This document shows, piece by piece, positions 11,807 through 23,079 of a DNA stretch of 64,000 nucleotides. The translations under genes were made by a program, and so were the position numbers. The notes under the pieces were generated by a model. That model searched no databases, had not been told where the DNA came from, and saw nothing but the letters and a program-made list of their open reading frames with translations. Every line of letters begins with the position of its first letter. The stretch's first letter is position 1. Origin of the DNA: Fennellomyces sp. T-0311 (Eukaryota > Mucoromycota > Mucoromycetes > Mucorales > Lichtheimiaceae); the NCBI GenBank assembly GCA_025266875.1, contig JALLLT010000036.1, forward strand, positions 124,001-188,000. The letters run 5' to 3'.

Positions 11807-14207
11807 TTACACTGCATCAGTCAATCGCTGCATAAATTTGTGAATTGTTTTTTTACCTGCTTCCAACGCCCGGTGCGCGAAAAACCTGACATCGCCATCC
11901 TTGTCGGTGGTCAGCTTCTCCAGCGTCGGTTTTGCCATACTGGAAACAAGCTCTAACATGGCTTGATTTTGCTTCAGCAATGGTATCATCGTCTCCAACG
12001 ATTTGGCAACATTAAACCGAATGTTGGGAATAGGATCACTTGATAATTCAATCACAGTGGGGAGCACCGTGTCTCGTACCGTGTTTGCCGGCAGTGCATC
12101 CGCCATGGTCTATCCATCAAAAGAGGATGATCAACGTCTCTCCTTTTCTTTGGCATCATGTATCATTTTTACCGTCAATGCAAAGATCACCGTCATTCTG
12201 TGCAAATAATTATCGTCGCTGGCCATCTTTTTGACTCGGGGAATGATGGCTTCTTCTGCCCAACCAGCACCAAACACCTGAGTTAATCTCTGCAGGTTGG
12301 TTGTGGCCGCCTCTCGAATGGAGAACACCTTGTCACGCAACCATCCCATGCAAAGATCCAACAACTTTTCCTCAAAGAATTGGGCGCCAAACTGCTTTGC
12401 CAGCAACGGGATGTATTCAATGATGGCCAATCGGATACGCCACTGCTTGTCTTCAGACAATTCGTGGATGGCCGGCAGCAGCGCTTGTGAAAGGCGCTCG
12501 ATACCGATGGCCTTGTTGATGTCGTCCAGGCTCGAAATGACATTCAACCGTACGTCCGGGAAATCGTCTGTCAGCTGCTGCAGGAAGGTGGGCAACAAGT
12601 ACTCCATTGTCCTGCAAATATCCCAAGGGATCAGTTCAGGTGACACGCAGACGATTAACAAACTTACGGCACTTGTCCAACGACCAAGGCCAATCCACTG
12701 ACTTCCTTTGCCAGTGCCGCGCGTGCATGTTGATTCTCATCACCAACGAGATCTCGTACGCAAGGCAACAGGCGCTCAATGGCAACGTTCTTGTCTACAA
12801 GCTGGGCATATCCTAACCCCAAGATAGAGTCGATCATCAGAAGGAATAAAGTAACACCGAGTCCATTTGCGTACCAGTGATCCGTCCTGCTGCTGCCGTT
12901 CTAACCTCGCCTTCGGGATCGTCAAGAAAGTTCACGAAAGGTTCGGTAAAGTGCTCACGTACGATGTTTTGGCCAAAGGCTTGTGCAATCTACCATTCCT
13001 TGCTGTTTGAGCATTCTTTTTCTCTTTTTTGCAAAACCCCAGAACACACCTGGACATATTCCGACGCAACCATGTATCGAACACGCCATGACTTGTCTTC
13101 GGCCAAGGCTTTAAAGATGGGCAACAAGTGGTCTCGGTTCTGATCAGGCGTGAACAGCTTGCCAAACGCAACAAGATCCTCGGCTGCCAACAATCGAACC
13201 GAGTCCTGAGAATCCTGCGCCAGTTCCTGCAATAGTTCCAGCCCTCCACCGAGCAAGTCATTTGTGGATAATTGTCCCGCAAATGCCTAATTCAAGTGTC
13301 AGCAAAATTCATCTGGCCTCCAAAAATTGGGTTTGCTTACACCCAACGCCTTTGCCGCTGCTCTTCGCACCATCGGGCTATCGTCGCGCACCAGCTGCGC
13401 AAACGTGCTAGATACACCATTTTAGCGTCTAATAGAAAAAAAGGATCAAGCCATGAAAAACATACTTTCGCAATTCGGTCTGTACGTTTGCAGGCACCTT
13501 GCTGTAAGTGGCAGCATAAAGTCCCGCCGCCGATGTCCGACTCGTGAACCACTCGCCCATGCTCAATCGTTTCAGCAGCGGAAGGAAGAACTGTTCGACC
13601 TGGTTTTGTACAAGGACGGCGACAAGTTGGCAAAGAGATTCAACTGCCTGATACAACCAAAAAAAAACGACATCAGTTTACGTTTGATCTCGTTTTTTTT
13701 TTTCGTTTACCTTTTCTCGCACTGACGCTTCCTCCACCGCCGCAATATTCTCCAAAGGCACCAACAAATGATAGGCGAATTCAATGCCACCCAAATATCC
13801 TGTCAGTTTCGACAATTCTTCAGCCAACACCACCAGCACTTCGTCTTCGTCATCGATACATTCTACAAAAGATTTGTTTTAGACGCGTTTCACAATGTAC
13901 CGGATTAAAAAAAAAAAAAGAGAGAGAAAAAAAAAACACGCGATTTACCTTGAAGGAATGGCAAGAGCTCATTGCGTGTTCGTTCTGGACCAAGCGCCTT
14001 GGCAATAACTGGCAAGTTTTTGATGGCATTCAATCTGTATTGAACATCCTCGTGTTTAAGTTCATCAAGCAAGAGAGCCACGGCGAACAGGTCATCTGAT
14101 TGTTCTTGAGGTTGTTGTTGTTGTTGCTCGGTAGACGGATGGACAGGGTCTTCATCCATATAATCTGCGTTGGCCGAGGGTGGCGGGACCTTGCTGTCGA
14201 CTTCCAT
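11807..14207 (-). CDS. TPD3: PP2A scaffold (A) subunit, HEAT-repeat protein
   Basis: Nine exons, in transcription order: 14207-13949, 13862-13711, 13647-13466, 13407-13341, 13286-13050, 12989-12875, 12812-12668, 12611-12173, 12109-11807 (632 aa). The chain is a run of HEAT repeats; [32 protein letters not shown] and [14 protein letters not shown] are typical of the PR65/A subunit. The scaffold holds the catalytic C and a regulatory B subunit of protein phosphatase 2A; Tpd3 is the yeast form, of similar length. The extra N-terminal 50 residues are acidic with a short poly-Gln run. It is transcribed divergently from the S6K-like kinase (558 bp apart). The last residues could be shortened if a 29-nt GT...AG stretch near 11820-11850 were an intron, but that is below a plausible length and I read through it. 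Confidence 0.95.
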
Positions 14208-14765
14208 TATAAATAGAACGGTGACTTTTTGTTGTGTGTTATTTTTTGGTGTAGTCGAATCGTTACAAGTTCTAAGGACAAGGTCTATTTTTTCTTTTAA
14301 TGAAAAAATTCAACCAAGCGTGCAAAGAGCGTTCGAGGAAAAACTGTAAAGGTACGGAATATCAAGGAAGGTGTGTCCTTTGAAATCCCAATCGAGGCAA
14401 AAGGGGAGGGGGGGCTTTTTGGTAAGAGGAAAAAAGTAACGGGAATCGTTCACTGATTTCAGGTGGGTGGATCCGCACCGCAACGTGACGTCGATTCATG
14501 AGATCGATAATTGGAACGAATAGTTTTTTCGTTTCCTTCGCTTGTTGATCTTCTTTTCAACAGAAAACCTCCCTTTTACTTTATGAAAATTGATTTGGTT
14601 CTGATCAGACTTGGTTTGGTGGCTCGTCGTCTTTGCATTGTGACTAAGCGTTAAATCTGGTTAACGTTCTACTACACACACACACACTCTCTCTCTCTCT
14701 GTCTATCTATTTCCCATTTTTTCTTCAAGTACCCCTCTCCAACGCAAACCCCTCCTCCCCTGTCC
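14208..14765. promoter_or_regulatory. Divergent promoter region between the PP2A scaffold and AGC kinase genes
   Basis: 558 bp between the two start codons, with pyrimidine-rich leader sequence (CA and CT runs at about 14675-14700) just upstream of the kinase start. No specific factor site is claimed. Confidence 0.5.
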
Positions 14766-16377
<1,612 letters not shown>

Positions 16378-17180
16378 ACAAACATTTATCTATCTATTTA
16401 TTTATTTACGCATCTAAATGTTACGTTTTTTTAATTGTTTGGGTTCTCCCTTTCTGAGTATATGCTATGTCTACGTGCATACATCTCTCGCATTCACGCT
16501 TCTCATGTGTCAACCGAGCATATATTTGTCACTGCAGTCTCTTCCCAACGCATTTGCTTGCATCAATACCAAAACTGAATTGTTCATGCACGTCTGCAGT
16601 TTTTACGTGATGTTCATCCACGTACACATTGATCACATTGGCAGGGAAATCCAGCAGCTTATTTTGCTTGTGGCCAATCTTGTATACGTCATCCAAGCAA
16701 AATAGAGCACATCAATTTATCGGATTGGTCGCAAAGAATACTACCGCATCGTTTGTCTCTCTGGTTATGTACTCATGTTCCCCTAGACCGCAATCCATGT
16801 GCGATAACAAAAGTCTTCAAACAAATGTAAAAACTATGCAGGTTGTATCGATCGCAGTAAAGATCGTTGCTCCTAAATGCACAAAAACCAGAATATGTGT
16901 GACATTATGCACCTCAGCCGAGCTAAAATTAAACAGAAAAACGGTGCAAACGGCATTAAAGAAAGTTAAAAAAATAGCATTTAAACGTTGCCACGCGACA
17001 TACCGCGTAGATTTACCTTGAGATATGCTCCTCGCGAGAATACCATGGTAAAAAAAAAAAAGAGTAAATAAAAAAAAAGGATTTTGTCCATAAAAACCGG
17101 CCGGAAAAGATGTATACAAAATATGGGGTGCAAAAAGTGCTCATTAGAAGAGCTTCCCTCGTGATGTCATTTTTCTAGGT
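16378..17180. other. Intergenic region, no gene seen
   Basis: AT-rich 3' flank of the kinase gene with a TATTTATTTATTTA tract near 16394-16407. Open frames at 16629-17021 (+) and 16817-17119 (-) mirror each other and show no domain. Confidence 0.5.
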
Positions 17181-17224
17181 TAAGACTGCGATTTTCGTAT
17201 TCCTGACACGCGTCGCTTTCATTT

Positions 17225-17800
17225 GACCTACATTTCGTTGCATACACTGGCATCACCCCAATTAACACCGCACTCAAGCGCGCATTACAAGATCTGAAGC
17301 TTGCTGAACTTCATTATGGGATGGGAAAAATGTAAAACATCCTTCATGACAGCAAAGCCATCGTCAATTACACGAAGACATATCTGGAAAGACGCTTGGG
17401 CAATCTGGATCGTAATGAGCTGCCTATCCGACCGGAAGTATTTCTTGATGAGTCGTACTACCACTTAGACTATCACGCCGGACGGACGTACTATGTCCCA
17501 AACATTGTCGTCGACCAAACTGGCCATAAGCCGATGCTGATAACGTTTGGTGCCTTTGCAGATTATAAGGAGAACAACATCTCAGGGCTGAGCTAGTTGA
17601 AGAAAATACAATCATCTGGCCAGTCAAAGGCAAAGCCCAATGCCCAAGAAGTAGAGTATGTCGGTATGAAGCACACATCGACTGTACCGCCTGTTTGCTG
17701 CAGCGCATTCGAATGACCTCTGATCTTTGTGGAGAAAGACGGTCATTCAATGCAAATATCATTACGATGAGCATCAGCTGTCCATTCTGTGGCAGTTGTT
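17225..17800 (+). mobile_element. Decayed DDE transposase (Tc1/IS630-like)
   Basis: The longest surviving frame (17396-17596) reads RPEVFLDESYYHLDYHAGRT, then VVDQTGHKPMLITFGAF. This is the first catalytic-Asp strand and following beta strands of a DDE endonuclease family common in Mucoromycota repeats. Upstream, the same frame continues through a stop near 17333. Downstream, the expected IIWPVKGKA segment appears in another frame after 17600. At least two stops and one frameshift therefore break it, and the later catalytic residues are missing. No terminal inverted repeats were found by eye, so the limits are approximate. Confidence 0.7.
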
Positions 17801-18095
17801 AAAGAAGTTGATGGTTTTCTTGAAACCGAAAATTAATGCAAGGTTGGTACCCCACCTCCGAAAAATTTCTTAACTGATCAATTTTGTTTTGCTAGCCACC
17901 AAGCATGCGTAACAAAACAAATGCTTTTAAAAGCCAAATGATATAATCATCCAATCGTCTGGCTATCAAATGCTTTTTGTTCATGAAAAATGGTTGTGAT
18001 TCCATGGAGATGTAAGCGATCAAACTTTGTATATATTTTTCCGGCCGGTCGTTAATACTGCTGTGGACACAGACGTTTCTTTTCAAGTTATCGCC

Positions 18096-18668
18096 ATGTT
18101 CGCCATTTTCGCTATTGTCATGCTTGCCGCTTTCGTTGCCGTCTTCGTTGTGCATATCATCATCATCATCATTGTCCTCATTGCCAAATACCTCGCATTT
18201 CCTTTGCTCTACCCTCATTACCGCCGTCTCATTTCGCTGTTTGCCAACCTCTTCAAGGTACCATCCTGTCCTGCGCAGTGCCCCTGTGACTATGGTAAAG
18301 AACTGGATGTCTCCACTTTTCGCCTTCCTCCGCGCCCGCCTGCTCGTCTCCGTACTCGTCCTCAAACATGGTGCTATGACATTATTGAAGAACTCCAGGC
18401 GTTAGAGGATGCTTCCGCTTCTTCCGTTCCGCCCTGCCATGCCCAGCCTAATGTCATTATTGAAGAACTCCAGGCATTGGAAGATCGTCTTCAGGCGCAG
18501 TGCTATGGCATTCTTGCGGAACTCGATGCTTCCGCTTCTTCCGTTCCGCCCTGCTATGCCCAACCTGAGGATATTATGGAAGAACTCAAGGCATTGGAGG
18601 ATCGTTTTCAGACGCGGTGCCATGACATTATTGCAGAACTCGATGGATTGGAGAGCGTTTCCATGTAA
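18096..18668 (+). CDS. Small membrane protein with 39-residue tandem repeats, unknown function
   Basis: A single-exon open frame of 190 aa from the ATG at 18096; the open frame extends further upstream but without an ATG. Residues 1-40 form a very hydrophobic membrane segment rich in Ile, Val, Phe and Ala. The C-terminal half contains two near-identical 39-residue units (nt 18408-18524 and 18525-18641), preceded by a partial one. Each unit holds DASASSVPPC, a charged EELxALEDRxQ helix and a C-x4-AEL end. The 117-nt period is also clear at DNA level. Base composition is more GC-rich than the flanks. It sits between a transposase relic and an ABC-transporter relic, and its stop codon begins a perfect hairpin. 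I do not recognise the family. The opposite strand is open too (17892-18365) but highly acidic and repeat-free. Confidence 0.5.
   Translation: MFAIFAIVMLAAFVAVFVVHIIIIIIVLIAKYLAFPLLYPHYRRLISLFANLFKVPSCPAQCPCDYGKELDVSTFRLPPRPPARLRTRPQTWCYDIIEELQALEDASASSVPPCHAQPNVIIEELQALEDRLQAQCYGILAELDASASSVPPCYAQPEDIMEELKALEDRFQTRCHDIIAELDGLESVSM
18408..18641 (+). repeat. Two tandem 117-bp repeat units
   Basis: The GATGCTTCCGCTTCTTCC unit start recurs exactly at 18408 and 18525. The copies differ at scattered positions and stay in frame, which suggests a duplication within a coding sequence. Confidence 0.9.
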
Positions 18669-18740
18669 TAATCGAGCGAAGCTCGATTATTAATTATTAT
18701 ATTGAGCAGAGCTCAATATTGTAAGTTAACAAGTTAACTT
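18666..18740. repeat. Three consecutive perfect hairpins with 2-3 nt loops
   Basis: Hairpin 1: a 12-bp stem, 18666-18677 with 18681-18692, loop GAA; its apex is GCGAAGC, a known unusually stable mini-hairpin. Hairpin 2: a 9-bp stem, 18699-18707 with 18711-18719, loop AGA. Hairpin 3: an 8-bp stem, 18723-18730 with 18733-18740, loop AA. The first stem starts on the stop codon of the repeat protein. They could act in 3'-end formation, as a recombination or transposon end, or as a replication pause site. Confidence 0.85.
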
Positions 18741-19530
18741 AATGATAGGAGGGGGTTTTATATTTGGTCTTTTTTACAATTTTTGTTATAATTTTATAAT
18801 ACCTGAATAGGTTGCTTTTTATTAGATCATTCCCTTGCTTATTCCCTGCATTCGTGAATTTATCCGAAATCTATTAAGTGAATAATTGCTTTTTTTTGCG
18901 AAATTTTCAGGATTCTATAAAAAAAAAGCATTAAAAGTATATAAAAGAATATATATTGATATTGATTCACGAGTGGCAGGGACGAACGAGTGAATATGGA
19001 TCTCTCGATTGCACAAAGCTATTTATAGACGATACTAATATACTTGATAAAAAGCGCAATCATTCACGAAGAAGGATAAAAAGCTCATATGCAGCCTTTG
19101 GGAACATGACGCTTAAGCGCGAAAGTGCGCTATCTGAACAAGAACCACAGTGCAGTAAGATGTTCACGGCGTCCAAGATATTAAAAGACTAAACGCATGC
19201 CCTTAGAGCCAATTGTACTATATAATCACCATAAAGAATCTGTGAAACCGAAAGTGTAGGATCCTGACCTGGAAAGTTGGAATTGACGTAAGATACCTTG
19301 ATGTACTGTTATTAGATGGTTTTCGTATATAGATTTGTAGTCTTAATATTAAATAATCTACTCTTGGTATGATGAAGCGAATGTTTCACAACGTACGTAT
19401 ACCGGTGCCTAAAGCCAGCTCACGTTTATTGCTGCAATGAATAGATTCACGGAGAATTTGTATAAAAGCCCAGCACCATCGATCCTAGTCTCCCCAATCC
19501 ATAAATCCTTCCGTTTCACTTTAGTCATCT
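18741..19530. other. AT-rich spacer, no gene seen
   Basis: Very AT-rich with several A/T runs. A 78-codon open frame at 18956-19192 has no recognisable domain. Confidence 0.5.
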
Positions 19531-20550
19531 ATGGTATCAGTTTCGTGTACACTGTCCTCAGGGACTGTGCATGGCCACGGCTCCTCAACAGTCAACGAAA
19601 AAACGTATCACAATCTCCCCGTAGTTGAAGATACCATGCCAACGCATCAGCAGACCATCCGCACCGAAAACAGTGACGACGATAAAAAAAAAAGCAAAGT
19701 GCACAGTTCCGATCCATACATTGCTTCGATTCGCTACTGGTTGGGACAAATCTAAGATCGCCATTGCTATCATCTGTTCCGTTTTTGTTGGTTTCTTCCA
19801 GTCCATATCCATTTGTCTATTTGTGAACAGAGCCATGGGTGCATTCCGAGATGGCAAGAGTGCTTCTGAAGCCACCCAACCAATTGTGGTTTATCCTCGG
19901 CACCGTTATTCTCGTTCTTGCCTATATCGCCATTTCGTTGTTAGTTTTGACGGGCGAAAACCAGACACGACATATTCGACAGGTTTACGTCCATGCAATA
20001 GTGAACCAAGAATATGGGATGGTTCGATCAATCCAAAGAAGGATCACTGACGACACGTCTTGCCACCGATTCCCAGTATACCCAAGGTAGTATTTCAGAA
20101 AATTTCCGAGCCATGGCGTTCGGATTGGACTGGAATCTCGCAGTTATCGTTTTAGCAGTGGTATCTGTCCTTGGTGGTGTAGGCAGAGTCATGAAATACT
20201 TTATCACCAAAAGTACCCTTAAAGTTCAGGATGCCGTTGCAGATAACGCGGCCGAACAAGTTTTTTGCCGTCATTCAGATTATCTATGCATTCATTCTTC
20301 AGAGCCGAATTCCCAAGATGTACGAAGAAAAACATGTCAAGATATATCAAGCAGGTGTTCGCCGGGCTATATCATGGGCTTTGGCTTGGGCGGCTTCTTG
20401 TTTGTACTCTTTTGCATTTATGCCATTGCCTTCTGGTATGGTGGCGTGCTTCCTATCAACGAGACGCTTGAAACGCGGAAGATGGTGGTATCCTTCTTTT
20501 GCATACTCCTTGGTAAGATACTTTTTACTTCTATTCCATTGGTCTTGCTC
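19531..20550 (+). pseudogene. Frameshifted relic of an ABCB (multidrug-type) transporter, first membrane domain only
   Basis: The start (ATG at 19531) leads into a charged N-terminus ending DDDKKKSKVH. After the A-run near 19685 the frame shifts to PIHTLLRFATGWDKSK, then a membrane helix. Further fragments in alternating frames read LVLTGENQTRHIRQVYV, SLTTRLATDSQYTQGSISEN, RIPKMYEEKHVKIYQAGVR and MGFGLGGFLFVLFC, in the order of the first transmembrane domain of P-glycoprotein-like ABCB transporters. At least five frame changes are needed. No Walker A, signature or Walker B sequence follows, so the nucleotide-binding domains are gone. The damage cannot be explained by introns, because the shifts lack splice sites at the needed positions. 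Confidence 0.85.
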
Positions 20551-23007
20551 TAATCATATATAATTCAAGGTGTCATGTCCTTACTACAGCTTCCCGATCA
20601 GTTATCCACCATCTCAACTGTATAGACAAATCTGCTAGACTCGTTACCTGCGCAGCTGCCGTTGGATGGTGATCTCTACACAGTAACCATAGTCTCCGGG
20701 TACACTTGTACCGCAGGGAAGCCACCTCATTCATGCATAAGCGGTTTGCGATTTCTTCGGCCAAAATTTATGTGCAAGGATAGTGAAAGTCTAGTATATC
20801 TTTAAATTATTACTAGAACCTCGATATGTGAATAGAAAGTAAATCGGTCGATCAATGAGATGGGGTCCTCTACATTTACCTCCTGTTGAACGACATTGGA
20901 TATGCTGAGACTACAGCTTTATTTTTTTTTTAAAAAAAAGAGCAGTCGTTGAATTGACGCAACTTACTGTTGATGTCAATTTCAATTACGTATGTACAAG
21001 TACTCAGTTAAAGATGCAATACCTTTTTTTTTATCTCCGTACATTCATGGGTCTACTCGCTCGAGTAATTCTGTGTTACTCCTAACAACTTGCTATATAT
21101 TCGATCGACTGCATGATTATTAACGATGGAAGCGTATGGTCGGACTTGACAAGCAAGTAGAGCAAGAAAGATCTGCTACAACAGGTTTCAACCGTACATC
21201 ATGTATGATTATATGTACTAATTTTTGCCAGGCTACATTGAGTGTAATGTTTATCTATCAAAATTGTTCGTCTGCAACAGTACTTCTTTTTATTACGTTT
21301 TAATGTACGCAACAATGTAGAGTATCTACACCAGGTGTAAATCGAATTATTGTCTTTGCAGCACTGGGTTATTTAATACTTAACAACGTGGTTGACCGTA
21401 TGTAACGTTTAGTTCACGGTAAAATACGTTCCTGTACTCTGATACATATTTGTTGAATAATACCGTACCTGATTTTTTTTTCGTTATCAGAACGAAGGTT
21501 TCGGAATGCGAGATCGATTTTGCAGAATTCCTCGTTTACTCACGGTCGTACCGGGCTCCGACGAATGACGCTAAACTTTCGTATATCTCTCGCCGAAAAC
21601 AACCATGCCATTGACGACATATCTTGCTTCCACCGACACTTTATCCAATAGCATGTTATACAGAAAACTTTGTAACACTGCTGTGCGTGGTTACCCCGGC
21701 AGGCACAATCGATCACATACGGAACAGCACATGATTTTTCTATTTTACTTTCTTATCGTTTTCAAATCAATTATTGACAGGTTTAATAACAACTTTTCTT
21801 TTTTTTGCAGCAACATCGTCTTTACATGCAAAAATATGTTTATAAAAAAAATAAACTCAGTTAGGTTAGCAAGTTAATGCGTGCGGCTTTACCGCAATTT
21901 ATCCATGGATTGTTGTAGAAGAAAAAGAATGTTTTGTATCGGGGATCATCTTTGATCATGAAAATGTCGTCATTCGCTGTAGGGGATGTAGGACAAAAAC
22001 CCTGCAAACTGACCAAATCAGGTACACCAAAGATATCCGGTGCCCTGAACACAGGTTTTTTATTATTATCATTCATCGGCAGAAAAAGGTATAGGGCGTC
22101 AGTAAGATCGGCAGAGGTCAACGATATGAACTGTGCGGAGGCGCTTTCTTTTCTGGTTTTACGAAACAACGAGTAATCTGATATACAAAGTGCATCAACA
22201 GATTATAGATATTTGATGATAGATTGTAAAACGATGATAAGGATGCATATGCAAACAGAAAGTAGAATGTTGTTCGATATCATGATTGTAAACAGCATTT
22301 CACGGGCAATTCAAGTTCCAGATGGATGGATGACATCTCTATCTGAACTTTATCGTATCACTCCCCCGACCTTCCCTCCTTCCTTTTTCCGCGCACAGCA
22401 TCCCAAACCGCTACGACCAACAGAAGCGATGGCAAAAGATTTACCATACCGGGTAAGCCGAAACTGCATTATTCAGCATGTTGCCGCAGACACACACAGG
22501 TGACTGATGACCACATCATATCCAGGATAAGCAAGTGAGTTAAAAAAGAAAGCTATATTCGCGTGAAATCACAATGGGCTATTTCGTGTAATCGATTGTG
22601 TACGTACGCACATACCCAAAAGTGAAACATTCGGGTTGTAAACGAAGCAAAACGATCTCCCCCCAATCCATCTCCACTATTTAGCTGACTTTTTTTGTAT
22701 TTCAGACCAGATAAAATAATAAGTAAAGGGCTTGTTTGTGGATGGTGAACCGATCAGCTGGCCATGTTAAATAGCGCGTGGCAAGGGGAAAATGGCTTTA
22801 TACAGTAAACCTATATTTGTAACTGATGTTAAAGTTGGTGCCCTGAAAATCTCCTGGGTAACTGCTTGGGGGGAACCATGATGTAGTCCAGTCGGTGTTT
22901 TTTCGTGCTGGCTTGATGGTGATTGGGGGGTGAAACGCGAAAAAAATGCCCGTTCGTGCTTAATTCGGCAAGTTACTCGGGCCGCCGATGATCAAAAAAA
23001 ACATACA
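20551..23007. other. Gene-poor AT-rich region upstream of transketolase
   Basis: About 2.5 kb with poly-A/T runs and no supportable gene. An open frame on the minus strand (21861-22169) contains APDIFGVPDLVSLQGF and looks protein-like, but it has no start context or splice partner and may be a relic exon. The last few hundred bases should hold the transketolase promoter. Confidence 0.45.
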
Positions 23008-23016
23008 TATATAAAG
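23008..23016 (+). promoter_or_regulatory. TATA box of the transketolase gene
   Basis: TATATAAAG lies 64-72 bp upstream of the start codon, followed by a pyrimidine-rich leader. Position and sequence fit a TATA box of a strongly expressed gene. Confidence 0.6.
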
Positions 23017-23079
23017 GACATTTTATTTTGTTGGGCATCATCTTTTCTCCCGATTCACCCCACTTTTTTCCTCAGAATC

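Noticed and set aside
11820..11850. Possible 29-nt intron near the end of the PP2A scaffold gene
   Set aside because: Too short to be spliced; reading through gives an acceptable C-terminus.
14101..14140. CAACAA/GTTGTT trinucleotide run as a stand-alone repeat
   Set aside because: It encodes the poly-Gln stretch in the PP2A scaffold N-terminus and is ordinary.
17892..18365. 157-codon minus-strand frame opposite the orphan repeat protein
   Set aside because: Strongly acidic with a poly-Asp run that mirrors the hydrophobic codons of the plus strand; no domain, repeats or splice sites support it.
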